A DNA stretch of 64,000 nucleotides from Diphasiastrum complanatum (GCA_029204225.1 CM055092.1:13582476-13646475); one strand, 5' to 3'; shown: positions 23,210-35,121, numbered from the stretch's first letter. The notes: a model not told the origin generated them from the sequence alone. Numbers and translations: made by a program.

Positions 23210-23790
23210 CCGAGACTTCCCTGGATGTCTAAGCTTCAGGCACATGGCCGATTTGAGTGTCTGAAATGTTGAGGATGATTAGTGCAAATGCTTTGCCATC
23301 CTTCAGCTTCCATTGGAAGACTGCAGCATCGTCAGCTTTGGGTCTTTCCTCTGCACCTGTAACAACGTCATACAATTCCTTGGCCATTAGCACAATTCTC
23401 ATCTTAAATTTTCACAGATGGTAATTGGCTCCATCAGGCTTGTCCGTGATAAGACTGGCTTTCCCTTGGAAATCCATGTGGAAGATTACTCTAGATGATA
23501 GTAACAACTATTAGTTGTTGGAAATTAAGTCCACAGGTGTTCTTTTTGTATACTTATTTGCAGTCGACAATTTTTTTTCCTTCAGGAAGTGGCTCTAGTG
23601 TCCACGCTTCATTCTACCTCATCAACTCGATCTCCTCCGACATTGCTTGCTTCCAAAATTCTCCCTCTAGAATCTAGATAGCTTCTCGATATGTCGTCAG
23701 TTCTTCAACGAAGCTGCAGTATTCGACATCTGTATCTTCATTCCACTGCAGGTTGTCGATGTATCATTCAGGAGATCTTCTTATTCTTGT
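23210..23790 (-). mobile_element. Scrambled Ty1/copia fragments (RT start and gag)
   Basis: On the minus strand, 23760-23500 reads EEFWKQAMSEEIE-like and LEPLPEGKKIVDCK, the start of copia RT, and 23480-23210 reads KFKMRIVLMAKELYDVVTG, a copia gag (UBN2-like) segment. Gag lies 3' of RT, the reverse of a normal element, so the pieces were rearranged or come from two copies. Stops interrupt both. Confidence 0.65.
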
Positions 23791-23938
23791 CGACCTTCTT
23801 GGTCATATTTGTCGCTGATGGTTGTTGTATTTATCTCCTCTACTCTCCTAAATCCCATGTTAATCTAGTTCCATTCATAATGCTACATATTTACTTGTAT
23901 TGTTGCGCAGCTTAACTACTGAAGACGAGCGAGAGAAG

Positions 23939-24119
23939 TGTTAAATATAATATATAGCATAAATGTCTAAAGGACTATTATATGCCACATGGACTACTTG
24001 GGGTCCCCAACCGTCGCACTTCTGCGACATACACAGAGAGACATCTCTCTTTCTCTCTTGCACACTACTCTACATGTAAGAGCTATTGCTCTCATTCACG
24101 ACGATCAATATATTCTCTT

Positions 24120-24210
<91 letters not shown>

Positions 24211-24215
24211 CCGCA
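23939..24215 (+). repeat. 5' LTR of copia element A
   Basis: Matches 29317-29616 nearly base for base outside the CT tract, including TGCCACATGGACTACTTGG versus TGCCACGTGGACCACTTGG. It holds a (CT)n tract of about 90 bp. Confidence 0.85.
24118..24207. repeat. (CT)n microsatellite in the 5' LTR
   Basis: About 44 uninterrupted CT units. The 3' LTR carries the same tract at a different length. Confidence 0.95.
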
Positions 24216-24218
24216 ATA

Positions 24219-24230
24219 TGGTATTAGAGC
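24219..24230 (+). promoter_or_regulatory. Primer binding site of copia element A
   Basis: TGGTATTAGAGC, three bases after the LTR end, differs at one base from the usual TGGTATCAGAGC complement of initiator-methionine tRNA. Confidence 0.85.
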
Positions 24231-24239
24231 TTGTTTAGA

Positions 24240-25380
24240 GGAGAGAGGATCTTCCTCTACGTGATGTGGAAGGAAGTGAGTACAATGAGCCTTATTATCA
24301 TCGAATTCTGATTGTTGATCAAATCAAATGCTCTTTCATTGATCCATCGTTGTAGGAATCATTGCATTCGGAATGTTGTCTCAAAACTGATCCGGCTGTA
24401 CAGTCTGCCACGGACATGAGCATGGAAGTGCGCATGGTTGGCGCAATTCCTTCAGAGCGCTCAATGGGCTGCGCTGAGCAAGGTCAGGGCTGATTCTTGA
24501 AGGGCTGCAGTAGTCTCATGCAACAGACAAGCGCGTCTCCTTTTGAGCGCAATGCACCTCTTATGAGCCCACCCATAGCCCACGGCTTAGACACGCCTCT
24601 CTGACGGGTGCAATACACGACATAAAACTCTCGATATTTGAGGGTTATTACGAGCTTGCTACCTCTCTAAAACAAGGTGGAGTGCAAATGCAGAATTTGT
24701 AACCTATTCTATTTGTAACCAGTTGTTATGGATGTTTGTTCAATGTCTTATAAGATGTTTGGATATTTTTATTTGAATGTTAGTTGTGTTTGAATATTTT
24801 CATTTGAATGTGAGATTCAAAATTAGTTTCAAAATATCGCATAAGATGTTTGAATATATTCAAACACTAGTCATCATGTTGTTGTAGTTATTCTAAAAGT
24901 ATTGTCAAGTTGACTGATGTTTTTATTGGTAGATGATACCAATTTAGATGGATTAATCAAAGTATTAATTATATCAATAATATGTTATCTGGTGTGCTAT
25001 AAATTCTTAAGTCCATTTGTGAAAATGGAGTTTGGGAAAGTCCAATATTAATTGAGACAGTGTTAGTATAATTTTGTATAACTATTATCAATCCTTTAGA
25101 ACAAAGTTCCACACTGGAAAGAGTTATATGAATCTCAATCCAATTGTCTTGTATATAAGAATTTCTAAAAAGTAGAGGTTCAAATAAAAGAGAAATAGAT
25201 TTAAAGGTTTCCAAATTTTGTAAATAATGAGATACCTTTTGGGATCCGGATCTATATCTCATATTTTTTCAAAATACCTTGAATCCAAAACCAATGGATT
25301 CTTCTATTAGCATTACCATTACAACAATCGCTAACCATCGGTCTACATATCACTCTCGCACAAGAAAATCTTTTTAAAAG
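24240..25380. other. No gene recognised
   Basis: Leader-like and AT-rich sequence inside element A. A 97-codon minus ORF (25262-24969) shows no recognisable motif. Confidence 0.4.
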
Positions 25381-25389
25381 CATTGATGT

Positions 25390-25760
25390 TCCATACCACC
25401 AGTTTTTTCTCCAAGAAATCCTCTACTTCTTGATCTGTTTACCAAAAAGTCAAAAAGACTATCGGGTTATCGTTTATCCAAATATAGGATCAGATTCACA
25501 ACCAATTCCAGGAAATACATCTAGCTATTGAATTCCATCATGCTCCTTAAGTGTTTCTCTGTAGATGAGAACACATCATCTAATAATATCACTCTGCATT
25601 GACCCAAGTAAGGACAAAATGTATCGTTCAAATATTGCTGAAATGCTGCAAGTGTATTCACTAAACCATAAGGAATATTAAGAATCTCAATATAACCGGA
25701 AACAAATCTGTAATAGATCTCCAAAGTCCATTTCAGAATCGGTAAAAAGAATTGCATTCT
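25390..25760 (-). mobile_element. Ty3/gypsy reverse transcriptase fragment
   Basis: The minus ORF 25757-25521 contains IPYGLVNTLAAFQQYLND and a CRVILLDDVFSSTEKH block, recognisable as gypsy RT (FGL.NAP.TFQ and the YxDD region, here LLDD). Downstream sequence to 25390 is broken. No LTRs are attached. Confidence 0.7.
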
Positions 25761-26439
25761 CTTATAAGTTAGAAGTACTCTTAGTTGTCTCAGTTATTAT
25801 AAAAAAACACTCAATAAAAGTTAAAAGAATCCAAAATATATAATTCATGTATGGAACACATTCCATCTGCTTTTATTTGCAAATTTTAGGGATTTAATTC
25901 AAATCCAATTGCAACAAAGGGTTGGTTCCATAAATGGATTATCACCATTATCTCTTCCCTTAAAATCATCAATTCCTTGAAATTCTAAATAAATTATGGA
26001 GAAAGGGACCCAAATTTCCAGAGGCAATTTAAAAATATATAATTCCAAAGCCTAATTTCCAATTGCACTCACTCTCACAATCACTTATACTTCTAGAATT
26101 CAATGTAGATTAACATGACTAATCATTTCAGTCAACCGATTCTCTACATGTTAGGCTTCAACTCCTTTCTCCCTAACTAAATGTGGTTCAGGCTGAAAAT
26201 GCCAAATTTGGCTAGGAAAAGGACCAATATGGAATCAGTGGTATATTTATCTACTGGTCATCCAAACAGTTTTGATTGTCTTCTATCTTGTAGCTAATAT
26301 TCTAAGATCCATCAAGTATGTTTTGCTGGGAATGGGTTGAAGGATCGGTTCGGGTCGAGCAATCGAATCAGGATGATCCTACTACTACACAAAGACAGTG
26401 GTCGACTAATTCCCTCGGTGCGTGCACTACTAGAGCAAT

Positions 26440-27010
26440 ACACAAAAGTCAAGTAGAGCTTAATTACGCGGTCATTTGTGGAAGCGGAAGAGCAGACAAT
26501 CAAACAAAGTAGTAAGAAAGTCAGACAAAAAACTAAATAGCAAAGCATACAATTCTGACAAGAACTCTAAACACAATAACAAAAAGTAATGTATAGAAAT
26601 ACACGTCAGTTTGATGCTATGAGCACAAGACACTAGCGGGCGAAACCACATGCTCAAGAAGCTAACTCCACTCTGTAAAAGCTATGAGCTTATTACTGAC
26701 AATCAGTCTAAAAGAAAGAATCGATGCATGAAAGCATCTATAGTGTCTGTCTCTTCATCTCTCTATATTGATGAGATTACAATGGTTATCTATATACAAT
26801 CTAGATTTGTGCAGATGAGTATACAAGAAGATGGCATGGAGGCGTTCTGCCACCTGGAGTAGATCGTGGCAGCTGCTGTCATTGTCAAGTAGTTGCATAG
26901 TACAGGAAGTGAGCGTGAGAAGGCTTCGACTATCCGGAGTTTGAACATGCTGATGTCGATAGTCGATAAGGTCGAAACAGTATGGTCTTCGACGATAGTC
27001 GGTAGTGTGC
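26440..27010 (-). repeat. Retroelement terminal-region copy, inverted relative to 29640-30170
   Basis: Its reverse complement aligns along its length with 29640-30170: shared words include AAAGCTATGAGCTTATTACTGA, read here as AGCTATGAGCTTATTACTGA, plus GAATCGATGCAT and GGCATGGAG. It probably includes an LTR and adjoining leader of a second copia family (B). Confidence 0.65.
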
Positions 27011-27449
27011 TTCCTTAATAGCTTGGAAAGCAGCAATGTATTCTACCTATGTAGAGAAAAGAGCAATGGAGATTTCTTTACTACTGTTCCAAGGGAGAGG
27101 ACGGTCGTTGAAGAAGAATGTAAATTCGGATGTGGATATACTAATATCTACATTTCCACCCAGCTTGCATCAAAATATCCATTGAGTTGATGGAGATTGT
27201 CGTTGTCGAGTTCCCCATAGTAGATGCATTGGTCCATTTATCATTCACTTCCCTCCATCCTCTTGGATACCAATAAGCCTCTAGCAACAAAGATGGATCA
27301 TCTCAATGTGGCTTGGCTATATTACTATGCTGCAATGACAAGTGCCCTCCACATTGACATGATCGAACTCTAGCAGACGCATGGATTTTTACAACACATG
27401 ATTCATTACTATGGACCGCACCCATTCTTGAATAAGCTGTGATGGCATA

Positions 27450-28082
27450 TGTTGGAGCAAGTTGGCAAAGAACTGCATGCCATCATGGTTACTTTCAACA
27501 AGGAGACCTACAACGAGACAACCTGACAACACGCAGCTGCCATTGGCGTGGGACCGCCAATCCAATTAATGTTAGCCCAAGGTCCTTCAAAGTTAAGAAT
27601 TTATTGTGGCATGTGTTTTGTAAGCCCACAAGTAAATTTTATTGGTAGACCAAATAAAGGCTTAGGAAAACCTTATATTTAGACCTTTTACCATGGAAGT
27701 TTAACTATTACAAACAACCATTTGTAAGAGTTCAAGTTAGAAAGTCTAAGTTTAAGATTTAAATTCTAAGTTCATTGTAAGCTAAGTTAAGTGCACTTCA
27801 TTTGATTAGAGAAGGTACTTTACAAGTTAAGCTTAAGTATATCACATAAGCACATTAGAACATAGGCCCACCACTCTTGGCATATATAGGAGTGGAGGTG
27901 GACCTTCCATAACACTTGTATAAGCTATTGCTATAATAGATCACTCTTTTGTGTTATCTTGTGTTCTCATTGGTGAATGAATACCTTGTGGTAGGTGCTC
28001 AAGCCCCACTCGGCTTTCCCCATTGGTTTGTCTTTATGGTGAATGAGTTAGAATTAAAGTAGGATCATTGTGTTACTGTGCA
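27450..28082 (+). mobile_element. Probable solo LTR inserted in copia element A
   Basis: Begins TGTTGGAGCAAG, ends TGTGCA, and has a TATATA-type box at about 27881 followed by CTTGTATAAGC-type sequence. Flanks GCATA and ACATA match at 4 of 5 bases. It interrupts sequence just before the integrase reading frame resumes. No internal genes are present. Confidence 0.45.
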
Positions 28083-28862
28083 ACATAGAAATCCCTTTCC
28101 TAAGGAATCCCACTCACGTGCAACTAACACATTAGAGTTAGTGCACTCGGACATTTGTGGTCCGATTCAGACACTTTCCTTTGATGGAGCAAAATACTTC
28201 ATCACCTTCATTGATGATTTTTCCCGATATACGGTTGTATATTTTTTTAAAGTTAAATCAAAGGCATTTAAATTCCTTAAAGATTACAAGGTGTTTGCTG
28301 AAAAGCAAACTGGTAAATCTTTATTGAAGTTGAGATGTGACAATGGAGGAGAGTACATTTTAACCACATTCAATCCGTTTTGTGTTGATCATGGCATAGC
28401 CAACAATATACAGTATCGTATTCTCCACAACAAAACGGTGTTGCTAAGAGAAACAATCGGACTTTGGTTGAAAGTGCTAGGTGTATGTTGAAAGATTCTA
28501 ATCTTTCTAATAAATTTTGGGCAGAAGCAATTGCGACAGCAACATATGTGCAAAACTTATTGCCAACGGTTGTTGTGCCTGGAAAAACTCCGTATGAAGG
28601 TTGGTGTGGTAAGAAACCGTCGGTTTCTCACCTAAGGTCTTTTGGTTGCACTGCCTATGCCCATATTCCTAAAGAAAAGCGAAAGAAACTTGATAACAAG
28701 AGTGTCAAGTGTATTATGCTTGGTTACAGTACTGAATCTAAAGGATACAGACTGTATAACCCAGCTATAGGCAAAATAACTATTAAGCGTAATGTTATTT
28801 TTGATGAGACGTCAGTTTCGTCAAAAACAATGGGAGAAGATTCAACAATACATGGTCACTAA
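28078..28862 (+). pseudogene. Copia element A integrase
   Basis: Two frames (28078-28491, 28464-28862) cover the copia integrase core. Seen are LVHSDICGPI, FITFIDDFSRY (first two D blocks), LRCDNGGEY (second catalytic D), then, after a frameshift at about 28425-28465, SNLSNKFWAEAIATATY and the C-terminal VSHLRSFGCTAYAHIP and IMLGYSTESKGYRLYNP. The glutamate region falls at the frameshift. The product would be inactive. RT should follow but is deleted. Confidence 0.8.
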
Positions 28863-28894
28863 CGTTAAGTGAAATTGTTTCTAACAATGTATTA

Positions 28895-29265
28895 AGATTA
28901 ATCGGTTTCTGTGATGCTGATTGGGCAGGTGATATTAATGAAAGAAGGTCAACTGCAGAAGCTGAGTATGTAGCAGCATGTCAGGCAACCAAAGAAATTA
29001 TCTGGTTAAGGAGATTACTCGATGATCTCTTAATCCCTCAAGAACATCAAAGCAATTCTCAAGTGTGATAGCAAGAGTTGCATTGCTATGACGAAGAATC
29101 CTCAATTCCATGCTCGGACGAAACATATTGAGATTCAATACCACTTTGTTTGACATCAAGTTGCAGATGGCAAAGTACAATTGGAGTATTGTGCTACAGA
29201 GGATATGGTTGCTGACATATTCACCAAACCATCACTAAGGATAAATTTGAATTTTGTAGAAGGCA
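28895..29265 (+). pseudogene. Copia element A RNase H and tail
   Basis: The plus frame reads FCDADWAGDINERRS, TAEAEYVAACQATKEIIWL, then after a stop KHIEIQYHFV and DMVADIFTKP, the standard copia RNase H ending. A deletion joins it directly to the integrase end at about 28865. Frameshift and stop are present. Confidence 0.8.
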
Positions 29266-29316
29266 ATTAAGAGTAGTTCATGATGACATGTCTTAGACAT
29301 TATGACTAACTGGGAG

Positions 29317-29616
<300 letters not shown>

Positions 29617-29639
29617 ATAAGAAGAAGGCCGACATATCA

Positions 29640-30170
29640 AAGTAGTTCGACTTGTCGAAGTTGGATGACTTATCAGGTAGACCCAACTTGGCCGACTTAT
29701 TTAGCTTTCTCACGCTCACCTTTTGTACTGTTGTGTAACTATCTTGACAATGACAGCAGCCACAATCTTCTTCCTGATGGCACAACGGCTCCATGCCATT
29801 CTTTGTACAGTCATCTATACAAATGTAAATTGTATATAATTGATCATTGTAATCAATTAACAAGTATGTAGTTAACGAGATAGACACTGTAGATGCTTTT
29901 ATGCATCGATTCCTTCTTCAGACAAATCCTCAGTAATAAGCTCATAGCTTTTACAAATTGTAGGTAGCTTTGTGAGCATGTAGTTTTGCCCACAATTGTC
30001 TTGTGCTGACCTGCATCACTAACTTTTATCTCATTACATTTGATCTGAATAAACTATTGTCTAGTTCTGCGTTCAGATTCTTTGTCAATATTGCAATGCT
30101 TTATACGTTCTGTCTAACCTTCTGATTGACTTGTCTGATTGTCTTCTCTTCGCTTTCACAACCACCATGC
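29640..30170 (+). repeat. Retroelement terminal-region copy (family B)
   Basis: Reverse-complement partner of 26440-27010. It starts within about 25 bp of the end of element A and leads into copia-like gag sequence at 30330. Confidence 0.65.
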
Positions 30171-30324
30171 AATCAAGAGTATCGCGATGTAGTTGTAGGA
30201 AGACACTTAAAGGAACGAAACCTCTAGTTTCTCAATTGTCGACTCTCATGCCTTGTACACTGAGAGGCTCGACTAGGCAGAAGAAGAAAGGCCAAACCAA
30301 AAGCCAACACAGTGTCAAGAGTAG

Positions 30325-31340
30325 TTGAATCAGTTGACAAAGAAGAAGTTTTTTTGCAAATTCTACAAGTGTTCTAACCACGAGATCCAAGACTATCACA
30401 TTCTACAAGCAAAGAACAGCAGCAAGGGACATTCAAATCAAGTGGCAAATGTAGCTGCAGAAGCACCACAACCTATTCAAGAAGCAGATTACGACAACTT
30501 CATGGTTTCTAGATTCCGAAGCCACACATCACATAACCACTCATAACGGTTGTTTCGAATCCTACATGCCTTACAGTACCAAATGATATGTTCATTTTGG
30601 TGACAATAGCACACAAGCTATCAAAGGTGAAGGTACAGTAAGACTAAGCATTGGAAATGATCAATCTAAGCTACTTTCAAATGTCCTGCATGTACCGAAT
30701 CTGTCGACAAATCTGCTCTCTGTTAGCAGAATCATAGATCTAGGACATAAAGTAGAATTTGAATGTGGTCAGTGTAAAGTAGTCGATAGGACATGCAAAA
30801 TCTTAGCACTTGAAAATAGTCATGGATACTTGTACAGATTAAGTCATTGCTTTTTGTAACTAATTAGACTCTTAGTACTTCTACTCAAATAAATAAAAAT
30901 TTGCTTTGGCATTCTAGACTTGGTCATTTGAATCATGCTTATGTACAACAAATGTCTAAGCAATCCATTGTTCTTTATCTCGACTATCCTGATAGAAAAG
31001 TTGAATTACTTGTCTGTCACGATAGTCAGCAAGCAAGCTAGGAAATCATTCAGATCAAGTCATCAACGTACTGCTAGAGGATTACTAGATGTTGTACTAA
31101 ATCAAGTCATCAGCATACTGCTAGAGGATTACTAGACATATGTGGCCCAATGCAGAATCCTTCACTGAAGGATGCAAAGTATTTTATAGCTTTTATTGAT
31201 GAATTTTTCAAGAGGACTATGGTTTACTTTATCAAGAAGAAATCAGAAGCTTTTAATTGCTTCAGAATCTTCAAGGAGCATGCAAAGAAAGAGACTGGTA
31301 AGACAATCAAAGCCTTGAGGTCATACTGTGGTGTGTAAGC
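30325..31340 (+). mobile_element. Ty1/copia family B: gag zinc knuckle, pre-integrase and integrase fragments
   Basis: KKFFCKFYKCSNHEIQDYHI (30349-30408) is a degraded CCHC zinc knuckle. Later frames show VDKSALC-type protease-downstream sequence, LLWHSRLGHLNHAYVQQM (about 30900-30950, the GAG-pre-integrase block) and, at 31150-31338, YFIAFIDEFFKRTMVYFIKK, the integrase core. Stops and frameshifts are abundant. A local near-duplication of ACTGCTAGAGGATTACTAGA occurs at about 31070 and 31115. Confidence 0.7.
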
Positions 31341-31344
31341 AGGT

Positions 31345-31640
31345 GTGAACTGATACTCGATTTCTCATTCTTGGTAGAAGCTTGAAAACTCCTTGCTCGT
31401 ATATTCGCCTCCATTGTCGGACATGATAGTCTGCACTTTCTTGAAGGTGTGTCTTTCACAACAAATGCAACGAACTTCTTGAAAGCATCGAACATTTCAG
31501 ATTTTTTCTTCGAGTAGTAGATTGTCACCATCCTGGCTGTATATTTCATCGATGAAAGTCATGAAGTATCTCGATCCAGAGAGGGAGTGACTTTCATCGA
31601 TCCACAAACATCTGAGTGGACAAGCTCAAGGATGTCCTTC
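31345..31640 (-). mobile_element. Inverted copia integrase fragment
   Basis: The minus ORF 31549-31307 reads ARMVTIYYSKKKSEMFDAFK, homologous to the plus-strand piece just upstream (RTMVYFIKKKSEAFNCF). The two integrase fragments converge at about 31340. Confidence 0.65.
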
Positions 31641-32300
31641 TTGCATTCCATGTTTCATGCAAGAAACAAACACATAGAAAGTGCACATCACTTTGTACAT
31701 GAAAAGATGCAATCAAAGAAAATATATGTGGAGCATGTGTCAAAAACTTATTGGATTTTTATCTCTCTAGTTAATCTTCCATTCAGTTTCTGCAATTTTA
31801 CTTGCATTGTCAAATAGTCTACAAAAAAATACGGGAATCACAACTAGGTCTCTGCTTGACAATGTTCGGCCAACTATCGAAGGAGTCTCATCAGCCAACT
31901 ATCAAAGGAGTCTCGGAAGCCAACTGTCGAAGAAGTATAGAGTGTCAATAGAAGCCTTGAATATTAGATTCGAACATCTATTGAATTGGACTTGGACCTT
32001 TGTCGACCTTAAAATAGTTAGGCTACAAAGAGGAATAGCTCCATTTTGGGTTGCACCATGAAAATGTCAATTGGCATTTTTCTAAGTCATTATTTTTGTT
32101 GACTAGTCAAAAGTTGGCATTTCCATTGAATGACCATTTTACACTAAGTTAGCATTTGTCTGCATTTATACAGACTGGCATTCTTTGGGATTTATGTCGA
32201 TCGACATTTTGAGAGTTACAAGAAGGCTACCAGCTGCTGAAGCTCCTTCGTACTTCATAGCGTGTTCACAGCTAGCTTCTGAAGCTCCTTCATACTTTAT
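31641..32300. other. No gene seen; small duplication at the end
   Basis: AT-rich spacer. GCTGAAGCTCCTTCGTACTT (about 32236) and TCTGAAGCTCCTTCATACTT (about 32277) form a short direct repeat. Confidence 0.5.
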
Positions 32301-32310
32301 AGGGTGTTGA

Positions 32311-32319
32311 TATATATAG
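32311..32319 (+). promoter_or_regulatory. Possible TATA box of the BAHD gene
   Basis: TATATATAG lies about 330 bp before the ATG. A transcript from about 32345 would have a leader of about 300 nt made of the 74-93-bp repeats and holding short upstream ATGs (for example 32386 and 32399). Confidence 0.35.
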
Positions 32320-32348
32320 CACAAGGAAAGCTTAATTTAGTATTGAGT

Positions 32349-32631
32349 GTATAGAGTACATACAATCTGGGCAAGCCTTACACAGATGAGTTTGATCATG
32401 AGTGTGTTTGCAGAAGAAAAGTGAGTAGAGTGCACACAATCTGGGCAAGTCGTTTACAAATTAATTTCTATCAGTGAGTTCGCAACAAGAAGGTGAGTCC
32501 AATTTTATGAGACTTGTGTAAAGTGCATACAAATTGGGCGAGTCTTTTACGAATCGGTTTTCTCAGTGGGTTCGCAGAAGGAGAGTGAGTTCAATTTTAT
32601 GAGTGTGTAGAGTGCACACAATTTGGGCAAG
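32349..32631 (+). repeat. Four-copy tandem repeat just upstream of the BAHD start codon
   Basis: A core like GTGCACACAATCTGGGCAAG begins within units at 32349, 32423, 32516 and 32604 (spacing 74, 93, 88 bp). Each unit also has a GTGAGTTCGCA or similar word. The last core ends about 15 bp before the ATG. Confidence 0.85.
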
Positions 32632-32644
32632 TCTTTCGCAAATC

Positions 32645-34048
32645 ATGCCTGAACTAGTCGAAATCTCATGTGCAATAAAGCGCAAAGAGGTAAAGCGTGT
32701 GGCGCCATCGCTAGCTGCCCCTGGAAGCCATCATATCTACTGGCTTTCCAATTTAGATCAAAATGTTGCCGTCATCATGCATACAGTTTGCTTCTACAAG
32801 GCTAACGAAAGAAACACGTCCCCCGCTGATCCTGTCACAGTTATACAGAAAGCATTGGCGGAGGTTTTGGTGAATTATTATCCACTAGCTGGAAGACTTG
32901 CGCTGAGCTTGGATGGAAAGCTTCAAGTCATATGTACCGGGGAAGGAGCTGTTTTTATTGAAGCAGAAGCTGATGCTAAGATATCAGATCTCGGAGACAA
33001 CGTTGAGACAAACGTCAAATACGTGCCTAATCTTGTATACGGTCTACAAGAAACCTTGAATATTCTAGACCGACCTTTGCTTGCACTTCAGGTACATGCA
33101 GTACAATTTAATTGATTCTGCTAGCCAACAGCAGTATACATAGATATGTCTCTCGCTCTCTCAACTAACAGTTGCGTCGTTTGCCAGGTGACCAGATTCA
33201 AATGTGGTGGGTTTTCTGTTGGAGCTAGCATGAATCACTGTATGGTCGATGGACTTGCAGCAAGTGAATTCCTAATTTCTCTGGGCGAAATCGCGAGAGG
33301 TTTGCCCATCTCGATTCAGCCTGTGCTAGACAGAACACTACTGAAGGCCAGGGATCCCATACAAATAGAATTTCCTCACTCTGAATTCGCAGAGATTCAG
33401 ACCTTTCAGCAAGCAAACGGTACAACACAAACGAGCGCTGACGACATAGTGTTCTCCCACGTCTGCTTCGACTCAAAGACTCTAAGCTTACTGAAGAAGC
33501 AAATACTAGATGAGGGGATCGTGAAGAAATGCAGCAGTTTTGAGGTCCTGACTGCTTGCATCTGGCGCACCCGAACAAAAGCTCTGCACATGGCATCTTC
33601 TCAAATGACCAAGCTCCTATTTGCAGTTGACGGTAGATCACGCTTCTGCCCACCTCTTCCTAAAGGCTTCCACGGCAATGGAATCGTATTCACGTGTGCC
33701 ATGACATCAGCAGGAGAACTCGCCAACCGCAAGCTATCATACGCAGTTGGACTAGTCCAAGAAGCCATAGTGATGATCAACGACAAGTACATGAGATCCG
33801 CCATAGACTACTTTGAGCAAACCCGTGTTCGGCCATCTATGACAGCAACGCTGATTATCACATCCTGGTGCAGACTACCTTTTCTCAAGGCCGACTTTGG
33901 GTGGGGGGAATCCATACACTACTGCCCCGTTGGGCTACCTCAGCCTGAAGTGGCTGTATTTCTCGCAGATGACAAGAATAGTGGAGTCAAAGTCTTTCTG
34001 GGATTGCCAAGTTTTGCCTGGAACAATATAAAATCCTTACTACTGTAG
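32645..34048 (+). CDS. BAHD acyltransferase, omega-hydroxyacid/alcohol feruloyltransferase-like, two exons
   Basis: BAHD enzymes move an acyl group from acyl-CoA to an alcohol or amine in the cytosol. Exon 1 is 32645-33091 and exon 2 is 33188-34048, giving 435 residues, normal for the family. The intron 33092-33187 (GTACAT...TGCCAG) falls right after a Gln codon before VTRF, the conserved BAHD position. HCMVD (residues 166-170) is the catalytic HxxxD, and DFGWG (385-389) is intact. The strings VTRFKCGGFSVGASMNHCM and PPLPKGFHGNGIV resemble omega-hydroxypalmitate/fatty alcohol feruloyltransferases of suberin and cutin synthesis more than HCT; this substrate guess is inference. I chose the ATG at 32645 because upstream in-frame codons lie in the tandem repeats. 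No stops or frameshifts were seen. It is the only intact host gene in the window. Confidence 0.88.
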
Positions 34049-35121
34049 CGACTGCAAAATCCAGAGCACTCTTATAAATAATTAGCAACTGCTCCAGCGA
34101 GATTCTGTGTTTGTGCATGATGATAATGATCATTTCCAGCTACACTTGCTGCACGAGGATTCTTCACAGACGTACTACGTAATCTGTTTGCGCAACATGG
34201 CACTTGAAATCGCTAGTTTCATTAAATTTAACAACCATAGTGTGTAGGTCTCGTTTTTCCTTTTCTCCTTCGTCGTCGTCGTCTTCTTTTTGTTGTGGCT
34301 ATTTACAAAGAAAAGTCTAGCTCATCATATTGAGCTTCACATTAATAAGACAATAACCGTGTGGTATTGTACCAAAAAGCCTTTATTATGTCATATTGTT
34401 TTATTTTAACCTTTTGTGAATATTAAAAGCCTCTATAGAAAAATAGCTTAGAAAATTTTTTATGGTTGTTCTGAACTTTTAAATGCTAAAATGTTTCATA
34501 GATTGTGGTGATGGTTTTTTTTTTTTTTGTTAATCCAATCTAACACCGATTAGATGAAAGTGAAAATTGTCGCAGATCTTCAAGATCAACGAAGTCTATA
34601 GTATCAGTATTTAGCTTAGTAATCTGCAACATAGTCATTGTGAAAATAATAAGAAGATATCGATTCTTTGCTTTTGCATGTAGTAGCATCAATCTATGGC
34701 TATGTAATTTAAGTAGCATGAGAGCATGATAAGATAAATAGGATTTAATGAATTTTTCAAGTGATTCAATATATAATTTTAATTTGCATACTGTCTTTCA
34801 TATGTTGTGGACAAGAATAGTGGAGTCAAAGTCTTTTCAATTTTATTGTAAGAGGTGGTTTTAGAGAGGTCCAATCATTCAGCTTCATTGACACTCATCT
34901 TAGATCTCAATCACTCTATGAGAGTGTGAGAGCTCACTTTGACACTTAGTTTTTTTATGTGAGTTTGGTGAGAGAGCTTTCAACACTAAGAATTTTTTTA
35001 TCAAAAATTGTCTGTCAATATGAATGTTGAATGGTGAATGATAGATGCATATTTTGTGTGCTCTTGTCTTATAATTTTCAAGCTATATTGTTTGCATCAA
35101 TTGAGTGATAGATCTATGTGC
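34049..35121. other. Intergenic, downstream of BAHD gene, with a 27-bp copy of its exon
   Basis: No gene is supported. Positions 34810-34836 repeat exactly 27 bp of the BAHD coding sequence at 33971-33997 (starting GACAAGAATAGTGG). The rest is AT-rich with a (GTC)n-like short tract at about 34271. Confidence 0.7.

Noticed and set aside
23982-24264. Ser-Leu-rich ORFs in the copia LTRs
   Set aside because: They read through the CT tract; the same holds for 29341-29871.
33225-33804. Minus-strand ORFs within the BAHD gene
   Set aside because: Shadows of the intact plus-strand exon 2.
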